Shown here one piece after another: positions 1-12,152 of a stretch of 64,000 nt of DNA; within the stretch, counting starts at the first letter, position 1, and each line of letters opens with the position of its first letter. The DNA comes from Brasenia schreberi. Taxonomy: Eukaryota > Streptophyta > Magnoliopsida > Nymphaeales > Cabombaceae. The notes under the pieces were generated by a model that was not told the origin of the DNA, made no database searches, and saw only the letters and a list, made by a program, of their open reading frames with translations. The stretch is from assembly GCA_036023115.1 (NCBI GenBank), contig JAYKKT010000090.1:30124501-30188500 (forward strand), in the 5' to 3' direction. Made by a program: the position numbers and the translations under genes.

Positions 1-3000
1 TTCTCTTCATTACCGTATCTGCCGGCATGCCAGCAATACCCACCTGCTCATTAGAACATCCAAATACATGAGCGACTCTTAACATGAAGGCCATGCCTAT
101 TTCCTCTATGTGGTTTGACCCCCCAGATGGAATTGATCCCATTCCATGCCATTTGCTAGGAGGTAATAATGAACATCATTCAGAATAAAGAAGTGGAAGG
201 GCCGCATGCAAGAACAGGAATTGCATGCTTGATGTATGAGAGGTGAACCATCTCCTGCATGAATCCATATTTCTTGGCAAGCAAAGGTTCCCATAAAGAT
301 ATAGTTAAACATGAAGGTTTCAGATCTCCACAGATTTGTAATCAATAGAGTCTATCCAACACAACTTTGTTAAATGATACATGTCACCCAATTGAAACAT
401 CAAACAACAGAGATCTAAAAATCAGAGAAGTATTTGAAAAAAAACAGCGCCTTCTTCATTCACAGTGATTGTTGCTGATGGTGCTATCTGTATCTAAGAC
501 TCGTGCATGTCTAGTGTGTAAAAACAGGTCAAAACACCAGGCAATTGGAGACGGCTTATATTTCTTGCTTTTGAAAAGAAAGATCATATGCATGTATAAG
601 AAATCTTACTCGCATATATTCAGAATTTGCTACTAAATAAAATCCTAGGATGACGGGTGCTACATCTCACATCCACTGTCCATACATTCAGATTTAACTT
701 TTCTTTCATAGTATCCATATCTAACATACAAGACGTGAAAACTAGTTGCTCTTCCTGAAGCATTATAGTGAAGAGCGGTAATTTGAGAAGAAAAAACAAC
801 CTTACCCTCGTGTAAAAGTCGGGTGGAGAATATGCATCGAAATGTGTTTTCTTGAAATCGAGTTGCCAACCCTCTCCCATGTACACTTTCACCTGCCAGA
901 TAAATCAAAAGGAATTACCCAAGTAGAGGAGAATGATAAAGGGAAGGGACAATTAAATGTCTCTGGACATGCTGAAATTACCTTCAAGGTTTTCTTCACT
1001 GGCAGATTTGCTTGTGGGTCAAAAACCTGGTTGCTGGGTCCGTTCTTCAACAGGAAATCTGGTTTTCTTATATAACCACAACCCCCATTGGCTTTAAAGA
1101 ATCCATGCATTAACCACAGTGACCTTCCATATCCCTAACAAAATAGAACTTATCTGTAAATTCAGTTGGACTTCAATTCTTCATATCCTGCCAGTTACAA
1201 ATGTCTTTTTTTCAGGACCAGGCAAGGTTCAAAAGTCAAATTTCACTTCCCCTCCATCAGTTGCTTAACGGGATCCCAGATGAAAGTAGTGTGAGATGGG
1301 CACAACACATCTTATGTTAACATTGAAGATTATGTTAACTTCGAGAAAATGAAGAATAATGCTTTTGCAAAAGATTTGAAGATTACGATTTTTGAAACCC
1401 CCAAAGATGCTTGTGAAAAGTCTTTTGCCAAACGCTCAAACTGAAAGCCAGATATCATGCTCCCCAAAAGGCTTTAATTTCCAGCAAAATATACCTTTTA
1501 CATGAGGAACAACACCATATCCAGCAGGAGCTAGCTGGCTTTGAACTTCTTGACAAGCGTTTACAATTGCAATCATGCTGTATTGCACTATCAGAGAAAA
1601 TTATGCACGTCCTCTTTATAATATTAAAGTAAATTATTTTAACCTTATTAAATGTGCAGCATATATTAAGAAGAAAAATATCAAGATTTCCTCACACGCT
1701 CAAAGATAATGGTGAGTGTTATTTCCAAACGACTTGTTTGAATTATCAGGTATAAATGTCCTTAGGAGAAAGAACAAAAAACAAAATAGAAAAGATGGAA
1801 ATCTTAAATTCATACAAAGTGCGCGTTAAAATCCAAAGCAAGAAAATTCAACTAATACCATTCCTAGGCACAGGCCGCATATCTAAAGATGAACCTTAAC
1901 TTTTCAGATATAAAAAAAAACTACAAAAGCTTTGTTCATGTAGATGAAAAGACGTATTTCAAATTAGCTCCATTTGCTATCTTACCAGCTACCACTGTAC
2001 TAACCCACAATTTTGTATGTGAATTGGACTTGGGAGGCTAAGTCCTAGGGGGTAGCGTAGTGGTGGGGCCTATGGCTGCCATGAGTAACACACCCTTGCA
2101 CAAGCAGAAACTGCATAGGTCATAGGGGTGAGGGTCCTAGCTTCAAAGCTTCACACTGGATTCTTTAACTCCATGAAGAGCAGCATCTCTGAGTTATACA
2201 TAAAAAAAAACTTGCAAGTCTTTGAATAAGGTGGCCTTGGATTTTATCTTTAACCAATAAAAACTTCTTTTCATTATTTATTTCTTAAATCGCAACTGTA
2301 ACTAGATTATCATATCGCATGCCATTGCGAGTTGTTCAAATTTGATGAAAGAAAGCTTGATGCCTGGAAGAGAAGATGGATAATTAACAACTTTCTCACT
2401 TAGATCTGAGATAAAGTTGAATTAAAAAATTCTCTTCAGTTTTTCTATTAACCACAACAAAGTGAAGTTTTGTTTCTCAAAAATGTCCTCAAAGTCAGTT
2501 TCTTTCTATTCCTGATTAACCATAACAAAATGAAGTTATTTTTATTTTATTCAAGAAAATTCTTGAAACATAAAGAGTGATTCCAAACAAAGTTACTAAC
2601 CTTTAAGTAAATTAGGAAATACTTAATTTAGACAAACCAGATTAATTACATGATATAAACTGGTGATTTAACAAGCAGAAGTTAATGTCAGTTTATGAGT
2701 ATCACATGACATGATGATATTTTGAAGATAGAAATGGGTCTCTCAAGAAAAAAGAAAAAGAGAAGATAGAGATGGGTAGTGAGCTCAATGCATCCCAATA
2801 GAAGATATTGTGGCTTCACATGGGAACTTCATACAATCTGAGACTAAAGGAAAATCAGAAAGATATTGAGGCAGTCAAAGAGATGGTCAAGCACAGTATT
2901 TGATAAAGTTACAGAATGCAAATCACGTCATTTTGACAGCACAATGAGACCAGATATGGGAACTAGAAGCTTACCTGCATATTTAGAGCAACCAGCTGGG

Positions 3001-6000
3001 CCCCATACATCCATCCAAGCAGAGGATTGTAGTTTGAGGAGTCAACACGAGTGCCTTTTGGGTATATTCTCAGTAAATTATGCTGGGTGAACCTACAATA
3101 GATTTGAGTTATTCGAACAAAAAAATTAGACAATGCAATGTCAAATCAGCAATCCCCAGAATCCAAGATACTCTAAGCCAAATGTAATCAGAAAAAGAAA
3201 ATTACAATCAAAAGAACATTATCCATCAATAAATAGGAAAAAATGTCATATTGTGTTCTTTGGACAGCATCAACAAGGACTAACAGTGACCCTGATAGAA
3301 TGTCTCATCAAGTCTATTTCAGGAGATGGATACCTGACAAGGTCAGCTGCATGAGAGGTTGCAGCCTTTGCCATTTCTAGTTCACTTAAGCTAAGGCGTC
3401 CAACTTTATCAGGTTCAACCTTCAAACAGTCCTTGATTCTTCCCTCTGCCTTGTTTGCATGAATGGTGATGATATGTTTGTAATCAGGCAAATCATGGCT
3501 CATCCTCTGATCATCATCAGCATCCGCAACTGGAAGTTGCTCCAATGCATCAGAAATGCTCTGAAAATATGAAATAACTTGTAAGAATATTATCATGCCA
3601 ATATATAATGTGCCGAAAAGCACTGATACATAAATGAATTAAGTGGGTCACCGTTCTATTAGCTGCAATGATTTCGTTAATATCTAACATTTCATTGCCC
3701 CAATAATGAAAATCCGAATCCCTTCCCTTTGGCAGCCTCATATCCTCAAAACTGCTAGCTTCCAAATACTCTTTTGGTGGTTTGGTTGATATAATAATCT
3801 TATACTTCAAAAATTGAGGTGAAGGGAATTCTTGAAGAGATCCAGACTGAGGGTAGAACAACATATCTCCAAATATTCCAGTTACCATCTGTATCAAATT
3901 ATACAAATCAGTAATTTGAAAAGTCTTGAGACCCAACTGACAACAACTTAAGCAAGATCAAGCCAACAAAACTAATGAATAAGTAATTAACAAAACACTA
4001 AATCACCTTAGCTACTTTAGCCTGGAGATCTGCACTGAGGTGGTCTTCGAAGGTTATTATGACAGGATAAGGTGAAGCAGAAAATGCATGCTCCTTAATG
4101 GATTTCAAACATCGGACGAGTTCCACTGGAGTGGTCATAGTCCTGCAGCAGAAAGAAGTTTGTGTTGTTCTACATGAAAAGCTGAGAGTATTTCTATTTT
4201 GAAAACTGCATTACATTACTTTATCGCATTGCAGGAGAAAGAAATACCAATAGTCCAATGCTACTTCATTTTGAAGGATTAGATGACACCTCTTCTTAAA
4301 GGATTTAGCATCCCTGTCAGATTGTTTAAAATACTGAACTAAAGCACTTATCTGAAAGACATGAATAATGACACTGATTTAAGGCACCATCCCTATTAAA
4401 GATTATGAAACATGGCAAATGGACACTCTTGTGGCATTTTTACACACCCACATGCACTAAAATACATGGCAATGGCATTCCTCATAACTATCAGTAATAG
4501 TGTCTCAGTCTCTTGATGTTCAAAGTTAGGGTATCTAACATTAGCATTTTATGCCAGCAGAACATAGAAGTAGAATCTTCTTTTCGCCAAGCATAGGTAA
4601 ATTTTGAGGGTTTCATTTATAAAATACTGGATACTGCATAGATTCGTTACCTCTTTACAGACACCTAAAATTTTCTAAACTTTCATTAACATGCGGTCTT
4701 ATAGAACATTTTAGAGCAAAAAAGAAAGACCTTCACATGATATTTATTGATCTATAAAAAGATTATGATAGGGTATCGAGGGAGGTTCTTTGGAGAACTT
4801 TGGAAAAAAGAGGTATCCCATTGACATATATTAACCTTATAAGAGACATGTATCATGGTGCAAAAATATGTGTGAGGACTCATGAAGGAACGACAGACTT
4901 TTTTGAAGTTAATATTGGGTTACATCAAGGATCAACTTTAAGTCCATACTTATTTATAATGGTGATGGATGAGTTAACAAAACATATTCAAGATGAAGTA
5001 CCTTGGTGTATGTTATTTGCACATGACATTGTATTAGTGGAGGAGTCTAAGGAAAAAGTTAATAGAAAATTGGAACTATGGAGAGAAACATTAGAAAGCA
5101 AAGGCCTCCGACTTAGTAGAACAAAGACAGAATATATGGAATGTAAGTTTGATCATTTGGTTACTTCAGAGGACATGGAAATTAAAATTGGCACACATTG
5201 CATTCTCCAAAAGGAAAGTTTTAAATATCTAAGGTCAGTTTTTCAGAGTGATGGAAGAATTGATAGAGATGTTACACATAGAATTAATGGTGGTTGGTTA
5301 AAATGGAGAGGAGCATAGGTATTCTTTGTGATAAGAAGATACCATTAAAGTTAAAAGGTAAATATTATAGAGCAGCAATTAGGCCTGCCATGTTTTATGG
5401 TTTTGAGTGTTGGGCAGTTAATCATCAACATGTACAAAAGATGTTTGTGACAGAAATGAAGATGTTGAGATAGATGAGTGGTCATACAAGAAAAGACCAT
5501 ATAGATAATGCGGTTATTAGAAACAAATTAGGAGTGACACCAATAGAGGATAAAATGAGAGAACATCGTTTAAGATGGTTTGGACATATAGAAAGAAGAT
5601 CAAAAGAAGAACCTGTAAGAAGGTTAGAAAAACTAAATTTGGAAAGTATTAAAAGAGGTAGAGAACGACCATAAAAGTGTTGGAAAGAAACAATAAAGAA
5701 TGATCTAGCTTATTGGGAGTTAACTGCTAACATGGCACACGATAGGGATCTGTAGAAACAAAGAATCCATGTAGCCGAACCCGTCTAGTATGGGAAAAGG
5801 CTTAGTTGTTGTTGTTGTTGTTCCATTAACATGCTATACTGTAAGGTCATTACTCTGCATCCCCTAGGACGACACCTGTTTTCTTTCTCGTTGATTGGAT
5901 TACCATCCTTTAATATGCGTATCTTGCCACTTCAATTTTAAGTGTACTCCCTTTTCCTTTGGAGAACAATAAATCAAACAGCTATGGGTTTTCACAGATA

Positions 6001-7388
6001 AGGTATCTGACGAAGAGGAGGAAATATTAACAGTCAAGAGTGTCACTAGCTGATTATACTTCCATACCCTCCATGCATAACAACTATGTCATCCTTCTTG
6101 GAATTAGGCCACAAATCTAGCTCGATTACTCTGACACCTCGCTGCAATGCTTTTATTATTGGTACATCACTGCAGTCACTGTTTAACTGATTGCCAGTCA
6201 AATAAGAATTATGTCCAGTGAATATGAAATAATGGGACAAAGGAGCAGTCATGTCATGATGAACCTGAAAATGCAACAATAAAAAGAAAATCAGCATGCT
6301 GATTTTGCAAACAGTAACAACTTAATTTAACTATTACAAGTGAAATTTGAAATAAAGAACCAAAGAGAAGAACAAAGTCAACCAACTTGGACAAAGAAGT
6401 TAATCAACAAAAGTTGGAACTGAGATCATTCATTACATATGGTATTGCCCGAGTATGAAACTTGATGCAACTGTTTTGTTATTTCGAAACGTCAGGCATT
6501 GTTGCTTACAATCAGTTCCCTGCCACCGTAAAGATCCGTTTAAAGGAGAATTACGATTAAGAAAATCCATCATGGTTGTAGTCGTTCTCTCGGAATTCAG
6601 CACTAATCCGTCGCTTAAACTACTCAAATATATTCTTGGTAGATGTATGTTCAGCAGAATCGGTTTAAATAGAGTTGCCACTTGTCATCAAGAATATAAT
6701 CCATCATGGTTATGCTCGTCCTCTCGGAATTCAGCGCTAAATAGTGTGGTCCATCGTATAAACTGTTCAAATCGATCCCCGGAAGGTGTTTACCTATGCA
6801 GGATCAGTTTAAGGAGAGTTCAGCCACTTGTCACATTAAGAAGAAATCCGTCGTCGTTATACTCGTTCTCTCGGAGTTCAACAGTAAGTAGTGTGGTCCA
6901 CCGTTTAAACTATTAAAATCGTTTCCCAACACACTACCCCGCGGGAATCGGTCTAAAGAGAGTTGATACTTGCAATTCAGAAAATTCATCATGGTTATAC
7001 TCTTGCTCTCGGAATTCAACACTCAATAGCCTAATCAATCGGTTTAAACTATTAAAATCGATCCACAATAGGCATTATTTACCTTCGGGGGAAGCAGAGG
7101 AGAATTCCCCTCGCTGAAAAGATACCGGAAGAAGTCATCAACATTGAGCCCCTTCCTATTTAACAAAGAGCGATGACCCCTGAACTCCTCAAAGATATCC
7201 TGCGCCTTGATCTGAGCCGTCGACGGGTCCTCCCTCTGGACCTCCACGAGAAATAGCTGCAAATCCTCGGGGTCCATGAAACCATTATGAGAGTACCCAC
7301 CAAACACCCTTTTGACGTCGCCCGTTGGTCCAAACGAAGCCGAGGAGAATTTCCTCTTCCAGCAAAAGCACACCTTGAACGTCGTCAT
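1..7388 (-). CDS. PLC: Phosphoinositide-specific phospholipase C (3' end outside window)
   Basis: Hydrolyses PIP2 to diacylglycerol and IP3 at the plasma membrane. I see nine exons: 7388-7083, 6264-6068, 4142-4007, 3888-3652, 3560-3334, 3092-2975, 1134-982, 892-806 and 43-1. All junctions are GT-AG and keep frame (1,504 nt, about 501 residues). Exon 1 gives the plant N-terminus ([14 protein letters not shown]) and the EF-hand-like region. Exon 2 carries the X domain with [11 protein letters not shown] (first catalytic His) and ELDLWP, and exons 2/3 join to form the second catalytic His motif (VMHGGT). Exons 4-7 cover the linker and Y domain ([35 protein letters not shown]). Exons 8-9 begin the C2 domain ([14 protein letters not shown]). 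Plant PLCs have about 580-600 residues, so roughly 80 remain beyond the left edge. Oddities are a LINE in intron 2, minisatellite repeats in intron 1 and a tandem duplication over the start region. Family certain; which paralogue is not known. Confidence 0.93.
2040..2190 (+). repeat. Possible tRNA-like SINE remnant in PLC intron
   Basis: The stretch GGTAGCGTAGTGGTGGGGCC and a later TAGCTTCAAAGC resemble degenerate A and B boxes of a tRNA-derived SINE. It lies in the 1.8-kb intron between PLC exons 6 and 7. No tail or target duplication was found, so this is tentative. The rest of that intron (1135-2974) shows nothing recognisable. Confidence 0.25.
4684..5834 (+). mobile_element. 5'-truncated RTE-type LINE in PLC intron 2, with target-site duplications
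   Basis: A LINE fragment of about 1.13 kb (4695-5823) sits antisense to PLC within intron 2. It encodes the C-terminal half of the reverse transcriptase ([35 protein letters not shown]) and the C-terminal domain ([11 protein letters not shown]). It ends with AAGGCTTAGTTGTTGTTG, the TTG-repeat tail typical of plant RTE elements. It is flanked by an 11-bp target-site duplication CATTAACATGC at 4684-4694 and 5824-5834, so it is a 5'-truncated retrotransposition product. It is dead: a stop replaces Glu in the [10 protein letters not shown] motif, there is a 1-nt deletion near 5314, and a TAG stands at 5471-5473. The catalytic FADD motif reads FAHD. Confidence 0.92.
6530..7060 (+). repeat. Four imperfect tandem repeats (about 140 bp) in PLC intron 1
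   Basis: A core resembling CCATCATGGTTATACTCG followed by CTCTCGGAATTCA recurs near 6567, 6701, 6848 and 6985, giving periods of about 134, 147 and 137 bp. Later units also share GTTTAAACTATTAAAATCG. They fill most of the intron between PLC exons 1 and 2 and encode nothing recognisable. Confidence 0.75.
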
Positions 7389-7686
7389 TAATACAAACGA
7401 GGGAAAACCCAAAACCCACAAAGATCGAACGAGAAATCATAGTTCTTATACTTCCGGAAGTATCAATTCGCGGGAAATCCATTACAGCAAGGAAGATTCC
7501 GAAAGCTGAGAGTCGGATTTCTGGCGTAACACGCAAGAGAAAGCACCTGATTCTTCTCGATCCTCTTTGTGTGCTCTGTGACCCACTCGACGATGTTTTG
7601 AGCGCAAAGCATGTGGGGCTATGACCGGGCTGGCTTGGTCTGTGTGCCGGAGGTAAAGTGCAAAAGCACACCTTGGACGTCGTCAT
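7285..7686 (-). promoter_or_regulatory. Upstream ORF overlapping the PLC start, created by the duplication
   Basis: The duplicated ATG at 7686 opens a frame of 133 codons ending at 7285, inside PLC exon 1 but in another frame. If transcription begins upstream of 7686, scanning ribosomes would meet this ATG first and bypass the PLC start at 7388. The frame resembles no known protein. A regulatory effect is inferred and depends on where transcription starts. Confidence 0.5.
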
Positions 7687-7958
7687 TAATACAAACGAGG
7701 GAAAACCCAAAACCCACAAAGATCGAACGAGAAATCATAGTTCTTGTACTTTCGGAAGTATCAAATCGCGGGAAGTCCATTACAGCAAGGAAGATTCCAA
7801 AAGCTGAGAGTCGGATTTCTGGCGTAACACGCAAGAGAAAGCACCTGATTCTTCTCGATCCTCTTTGTGTGCGCTGTGACCCACTCGACGATGTTTTGAG
7901 CGCAAAGTATGTGGGGCTATGACCGGGCTGGCTTGGCCTGTGTGCCGGAGGTAAAGTG
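7363..7958. repeat. 298-bp tandem duplication over the PLC 5' end
   Basis: Two adjacent copies, 7363-7660 and 7661-7958, match almost base for base with a constant offset of 298. Both begin CAAAAGCACACCTTG and end GGAGGTAAAGTG. The copy nearer the gene contains the true PLC start codon (7388). The distal copy contains its duplicate (ATG at 7686), which does not read into PLC because 298 is not a multiple of three. The few substitutions (for example GAACGTCG versus GGACGTCG) indicate a fairly young duplication. Confidence 0.93.
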
Positions 7959-8055
7959 TGGGAAGATATGAAAAAAAAAGAAAAGAAAGATATTGGGTCT
8001 TTCCTTTGCACTGTTTTACTTCATCTTCGTCGTTTCTTTGTCGTGGCTTTCCGAT

Positions 8056-8591
8056 ACAAATCGTATACAACAACAACTAAGCCTTTTTCCATTAGAGACG
8101 GGATCGGCTGCGGATCTTTTGTTTTGACTTATCCATTGTGTGTCATGTTAAGAGTTAACTTTAAAATAAGCTAAATCATTCTTTATTGTTTCTTTCCAAT
8201 ATTTTTGTGGTCGTCTTCTACCTCTTTCAATACTTTTCAAATTTAGTTTTTAATACTTTCTTATAGGTTCTTCTTTTGATCTTCTTTATATATATCCAAA
8301 TTATCTTAAATGATATTCTCTCATTTTATCTTCTATTGTTGTCACTCCTAATTTGTTTCTAATAACCTCATTATGTATACAGTCTTCTTTGGTATGACCA
8401 CTCATCTATCTCAACATCTTCATTTCTGTTATAGACATCTTTTGTACATGTAGATGATTAACTGCCCAACATTCATAACCATAAAACATGATAGGCCTAA
8501 TTGTTGCTCTATAACATTTACCTTTTAACTTTAATGATATCTTATTATCACAAAGAATACCTTATCCTCTTCTCCATTAGACAAACCGTAT
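8056..8591 (-). mobile_element. 5'-truncated RTE-type LINE upstream of PLC
   Basis: The + strand begins with ACAACAACAACTAAGCC, the reverse complement of the TTG-tailed RTE 3' end. It then follows the C-terminal part of the RTE ORF, with homology ending near 8580. An 11-bp target-site duplication with one mismatch flanks it: ACAAATCGTAT at 8056-8066 and ACAAACCGTAT at 8581-8591. The same in-frame TAG as in the other copies is at 8406-8408 (minus strand). Confidence 0.85.
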
Positions 8592-8825
8592 GTGTCTGAT
8601 ATTTTTTTGTTTAATTCTTGTGATGTTAATGCTTTATTTATTATCATATATAATATTTTACATTGAGAATTATCGTTTTATGTTTCATCTCTTACTTGAC
8701 CATTCGAGCTAATTATCCTAATATACTCATTTTACCTCTCACCTTTTTAGGATTTTTCAAGTTATGTCATGTATGATTATTATTTCAATCATTACCTGTT
8801 GTGTGGTTTTTTATTTATATAACAT

Positions 8826-9960
8826 TCAAACATATCTCAAACTCATGTTTGTAACATGCTTTGAGAAAAAATCTTTTGTCATGCCTTTAGTCAAGGAGTT
8901 TGCTGACATGTCATATGTTGGCATATATGAGATGGATATTTCATTTCTCATAACCATATCATGAACATAATGGTATTTAATCATTACATACTTTCTTTTA
9001 AAGTTATCAGCCCCACTCTTAATCAAAGTAATTATTATATTATTATCATAATAAATGACAAACGACTCATTGGTTATATCCAACTTCAAATCACGTATGA
9101 AACGGCTTTTTTAAATGGTGCTAGTTGCAACTATAGAGCAAGTCACATACTCAACCTCTTATGTATGCAACGCTACACAACCCTATTTCTTGTAAGCACG
9201 AGAAACAACTCTACCTCTAAACAAGAATATTTGTTTAGAAGTTTATTTGTTGTCGTCTTTGCTCTTAGCAAAATCAACATCTAAGTATCCTACCACTTTC
9301 AATTCATCTGCTTGAAAATATAATTTCAGGTCTTTTATTCTTTTGTGATATCTTAAGATATTTTTCATAACTATCTAATGTTGTCATCAAGGATTACTTT
9401 GATATCTACTTACAAGACCAACAACGAAGTTGATATCAAGTTTTGTACATAACATAACATATATCAAGCTCCCCATAGCTTGTGCATAAGGAACATTAGG
9501 TTTTTCGACTGCTTCACCATAACAATCAACCTTCCTCAAGCTAACCCCTTTTGCAACGGGTGTAGATGTAAACTTTCATTCACCCATTTAAAAATTTTTA
9601 AGATATAATCAATATCTCTCTTCTAACTTAGGCATAGAAGTTTATATTTTATATCTTGAGAAATTTTTATTCTCATGATATAGGATGTTTCCCCATATTC
9701 TTCATTTCAAACCTTGAGTTTAACCATGACTTGGTTTTGATGATCATCTCATTGTCATTTTCAATTAATATGTCATCTACATATAATGATAAGATAACAA
9801 AATGACTTGTTCCAAACATATACATATACAGTGATCAATTTCATTAGCTACAAGCAAAGTTCAATAATAACATTTTGAAAAGTCAAATACTATTGACGAG
9901 ACGATTATTTAAGATCATATACGATTTTTTTAATCGTATACTTTGTCTTCTTGGCCTTCA
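8826..9960 (-). mobile_element. Decayed Copia retrotransposon fragment (RT and RNase H)
   Basis: Read on the minus strand, broken frames give the Copia reverse transcriptase motif LYVDDILI near 9770-9795, then a segment like PYAQAMGSLIYVMLCTKLD near 9440-9510, then VGYLDVDFAKSKDD near 9250-9290. The intact tail frame 9089-8826 carries the end of RNase H (YYDNNIIITLIKSG, SYMPTYDMSANSLTKGM). Several stops and frameshifts make it a relic. I found no LTRs. Confidence 0.75.
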
Positions 9961-9980
9961 AGTATGTATCTTTTGAGCTA

Positions 9981-9981
9981 T

Positions 9982-10016
<35 letters not shown>
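9981..10016. repeat. AT/GT microsatellite
   Basis: A run of TA dinucleotides passes into TG dinucleotides at the edge of the Copia relic. Confidence 0.95.
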
Positions 10017-10778
10017 AGAATGGTCACTGAATGAGCATGGTCTAGTTTTTTTGTACGTTTTCTTATTAGTTTATTTTTTTTAACTAAGCCTCCTCTAAGC
10101 CTCCTCTAAGATGTGATTTAATAGGAACATAGAGTGTTGTTAGGGATGTCAACCGATTGGATTCAGGTCGACTTGTAGACGTGTAGAGTTATTGTATAGT
10201 AGCATGTTCAAAGAGTCGATGAAACCGAACCAAATAAGGCAGTTTTGTTTGGTTCCAAAAGCTTTACATTTCTTGTTCTGTTCAGTTTACAGTTCCATGG
10301 TTGAAACCGAACTCAATCATATATATGATTTATTTTATTTTATATATTTACATTGTGCTTTCAGTAGATAAAAGGAGGATATGGGTGTTCTTTGTTCTTG
10401 AATATGTCGCTGTGGTTTCTTTTATTTTGCTTTATGAGACTATGGATAGCTACATTACATTACATTGGTGGTGGTTTTTTTTTTAGTTTGTTTTCCTCCT
10501 GTATCATGGAGGAAGTGAGGGAGCAGGATGAGCTCTTACCGCCTTTCGATTGCATTTGTGGTATTTTGGTTTTTTATTATTAATAGAACTGCAGTTCAAT
10601 CGAACCAAACTGGAAAAGATGGTTTGGCTCGGTTCGATTTTATGCACTTCATAGTTTAGTTTGGTTTTCAAGAAGCAGTGAAACGATTATAATAGTTTAG
10701 TTCGAAGATGAGACTAGAGTCAAACCAAATTAGACCATGAACACCCTTACCCATGGATTTGGATTTAGAGTGAACTAT
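10017..10778. other. Intergenic DNA with recurring AACCGAAC-type motifs
   Basis: No gene is visible. Many short variants of GAACCGAACC and GGTTCGGTT occur on both strands, with some inverted-repeat potential. The short open frames here have no recognisable content. Confidence 0.4.
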
Positions 10779-11580
10779 GCAACAACAACAACAAAGCTTT
10801 TTCCCATACTAAATGGAGTCGTCTACATAGATTCTTTGTTTTCATGTGTCATCATAGATTAGCTCAACATAAGTCACAATATTCTTTATTGTTTCTTTCC
10901 AACACTTTTGTCGGTTTGTGTTCTTTTTTTTTCTTTTTTAATAGTATCACAAATTAGTTTCTCGTACATTCTTATGATATCTTTCTTTTGTCATCTTTCT
11001 ATATGTCCCAACTATCTTAAATGTTTTTTCTCATTTTCTCATCTATTAGTGTCATTTTCAATTTATTTATGATAATCTCATTATGTATACCATCTTTCCT
11101 TCTCATATCATTCATCTATCTCAATATCTTTATTTTTGCCACGAATATCTTTTGTGCATGTGTACATGACGATTAATTGTTCAACACTCATAACTAAAAA
11201 ACATAACAGGTCTAATTACTGCTCTATAATATTTACCTTTTAATTTTAATGATATCTTTTTATCATATAAAACACTTAATATACCTTTTCATTTTAACTA
11301 ACCTATATTAATTCTATACATAACATCTCTATCAATTTTTTCATCACTTTAAAAAATAAACTATAGATATTTAAAACTTTTCTTATAAAAAATATAATAT
11401 GTACCAATCTTAATTTTGAAGTAACCCCATCATTAAACTTGCATTCCCTATATTTTATCCTTATTCAACTTAGTTAAAAGTTTTTACTTTCTAATGTTTC
11501 TCTATATTTTCACTAATTTATTAACTTTTTCTTGAACTCATCTACTAATACAATGTTATGCAAGCAACATATACGAAAGT
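10779..11580 (-). mobile_element. Diverged RTE-type LINE 3' fragment
   Basis: Starts with CAACAACAACAACAAAGC and follows the RTE 3' region into the reverse transcriptase, collinear with 58840-59660. The shared TAG lies at 11116-11118 (minus strand). Homology stops near 11580, just past the position of the FADD motif, which here carries a small deletion. It is AT-shifted and more diverged than the other copies. No convincing target-site duplication was found. Confidence 0.8.
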
Positions 11581-12152
11581 AGTGATTTAAAAATTTGAAA
11601 ACTGAATACGACGTTCAATTCAACCACAACCATTGCATGCGAACTTTAAAAAGTACCGAACCCGATAGCAATACTCTTTACATTTTGTTTTGGTTTCTGG
11701 ACCTGTCTAACTATACATGTTTTACTGGATGTTCAGGCTCAGGTTTGAATGCAAACTCTTTGACATTCCTTACTGCTTCTTGAGAGTGTAGCCAGTATTT
11801 GCACGAAGAACAATAACTTACTGGTTAGGAGGTCGGCTCACAAGTCAAAGGTCATGAGTTGAAAACCCGAAGCGTGCAGTCGCCTTCGATTAACTCGTAT
11901 TAAAAAAAGAAGAGAGTATAGATACCATTTTCCCATACGTAAGATTCAATATCAATGATCACGATTGAGATATTGAGCAAGCATAATGAGAAATATATAA
12001 GGTTTCTATTATCATATGATGAGGTCACACAATCAACTTCAAGCCAGCTATTGATGGATGATACTCCCTTCCTGAATCGATATCGAAAACACTCACTCAG
12101 CATAATTTAACATCACATTGAGAAAAAAAGAACACACACAAGAACCAACGAT
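11581..12152. other. Intergenic region 3' of FLA, with a possible tRNA-like SINE
   Basis: Around 11818-11905 the sequence GGTTAGGAGGTCGGCTCACA and GTCATGAGTTGAAAACCC resembles A and B boxes of a tRNA-derived SINE. A similar unit lies at 24900-24990. The rest holds no recognisable feature apart from the presumed 3' UTR of the FLA gene. Confidence 0.35.

Noticed and set aside
10301..10583. Hydrophobic short open frames
   Set aside because: Overlapping in two frames in AT-rich intergenic DNA; hydrophobicity reflects T-rich codons.
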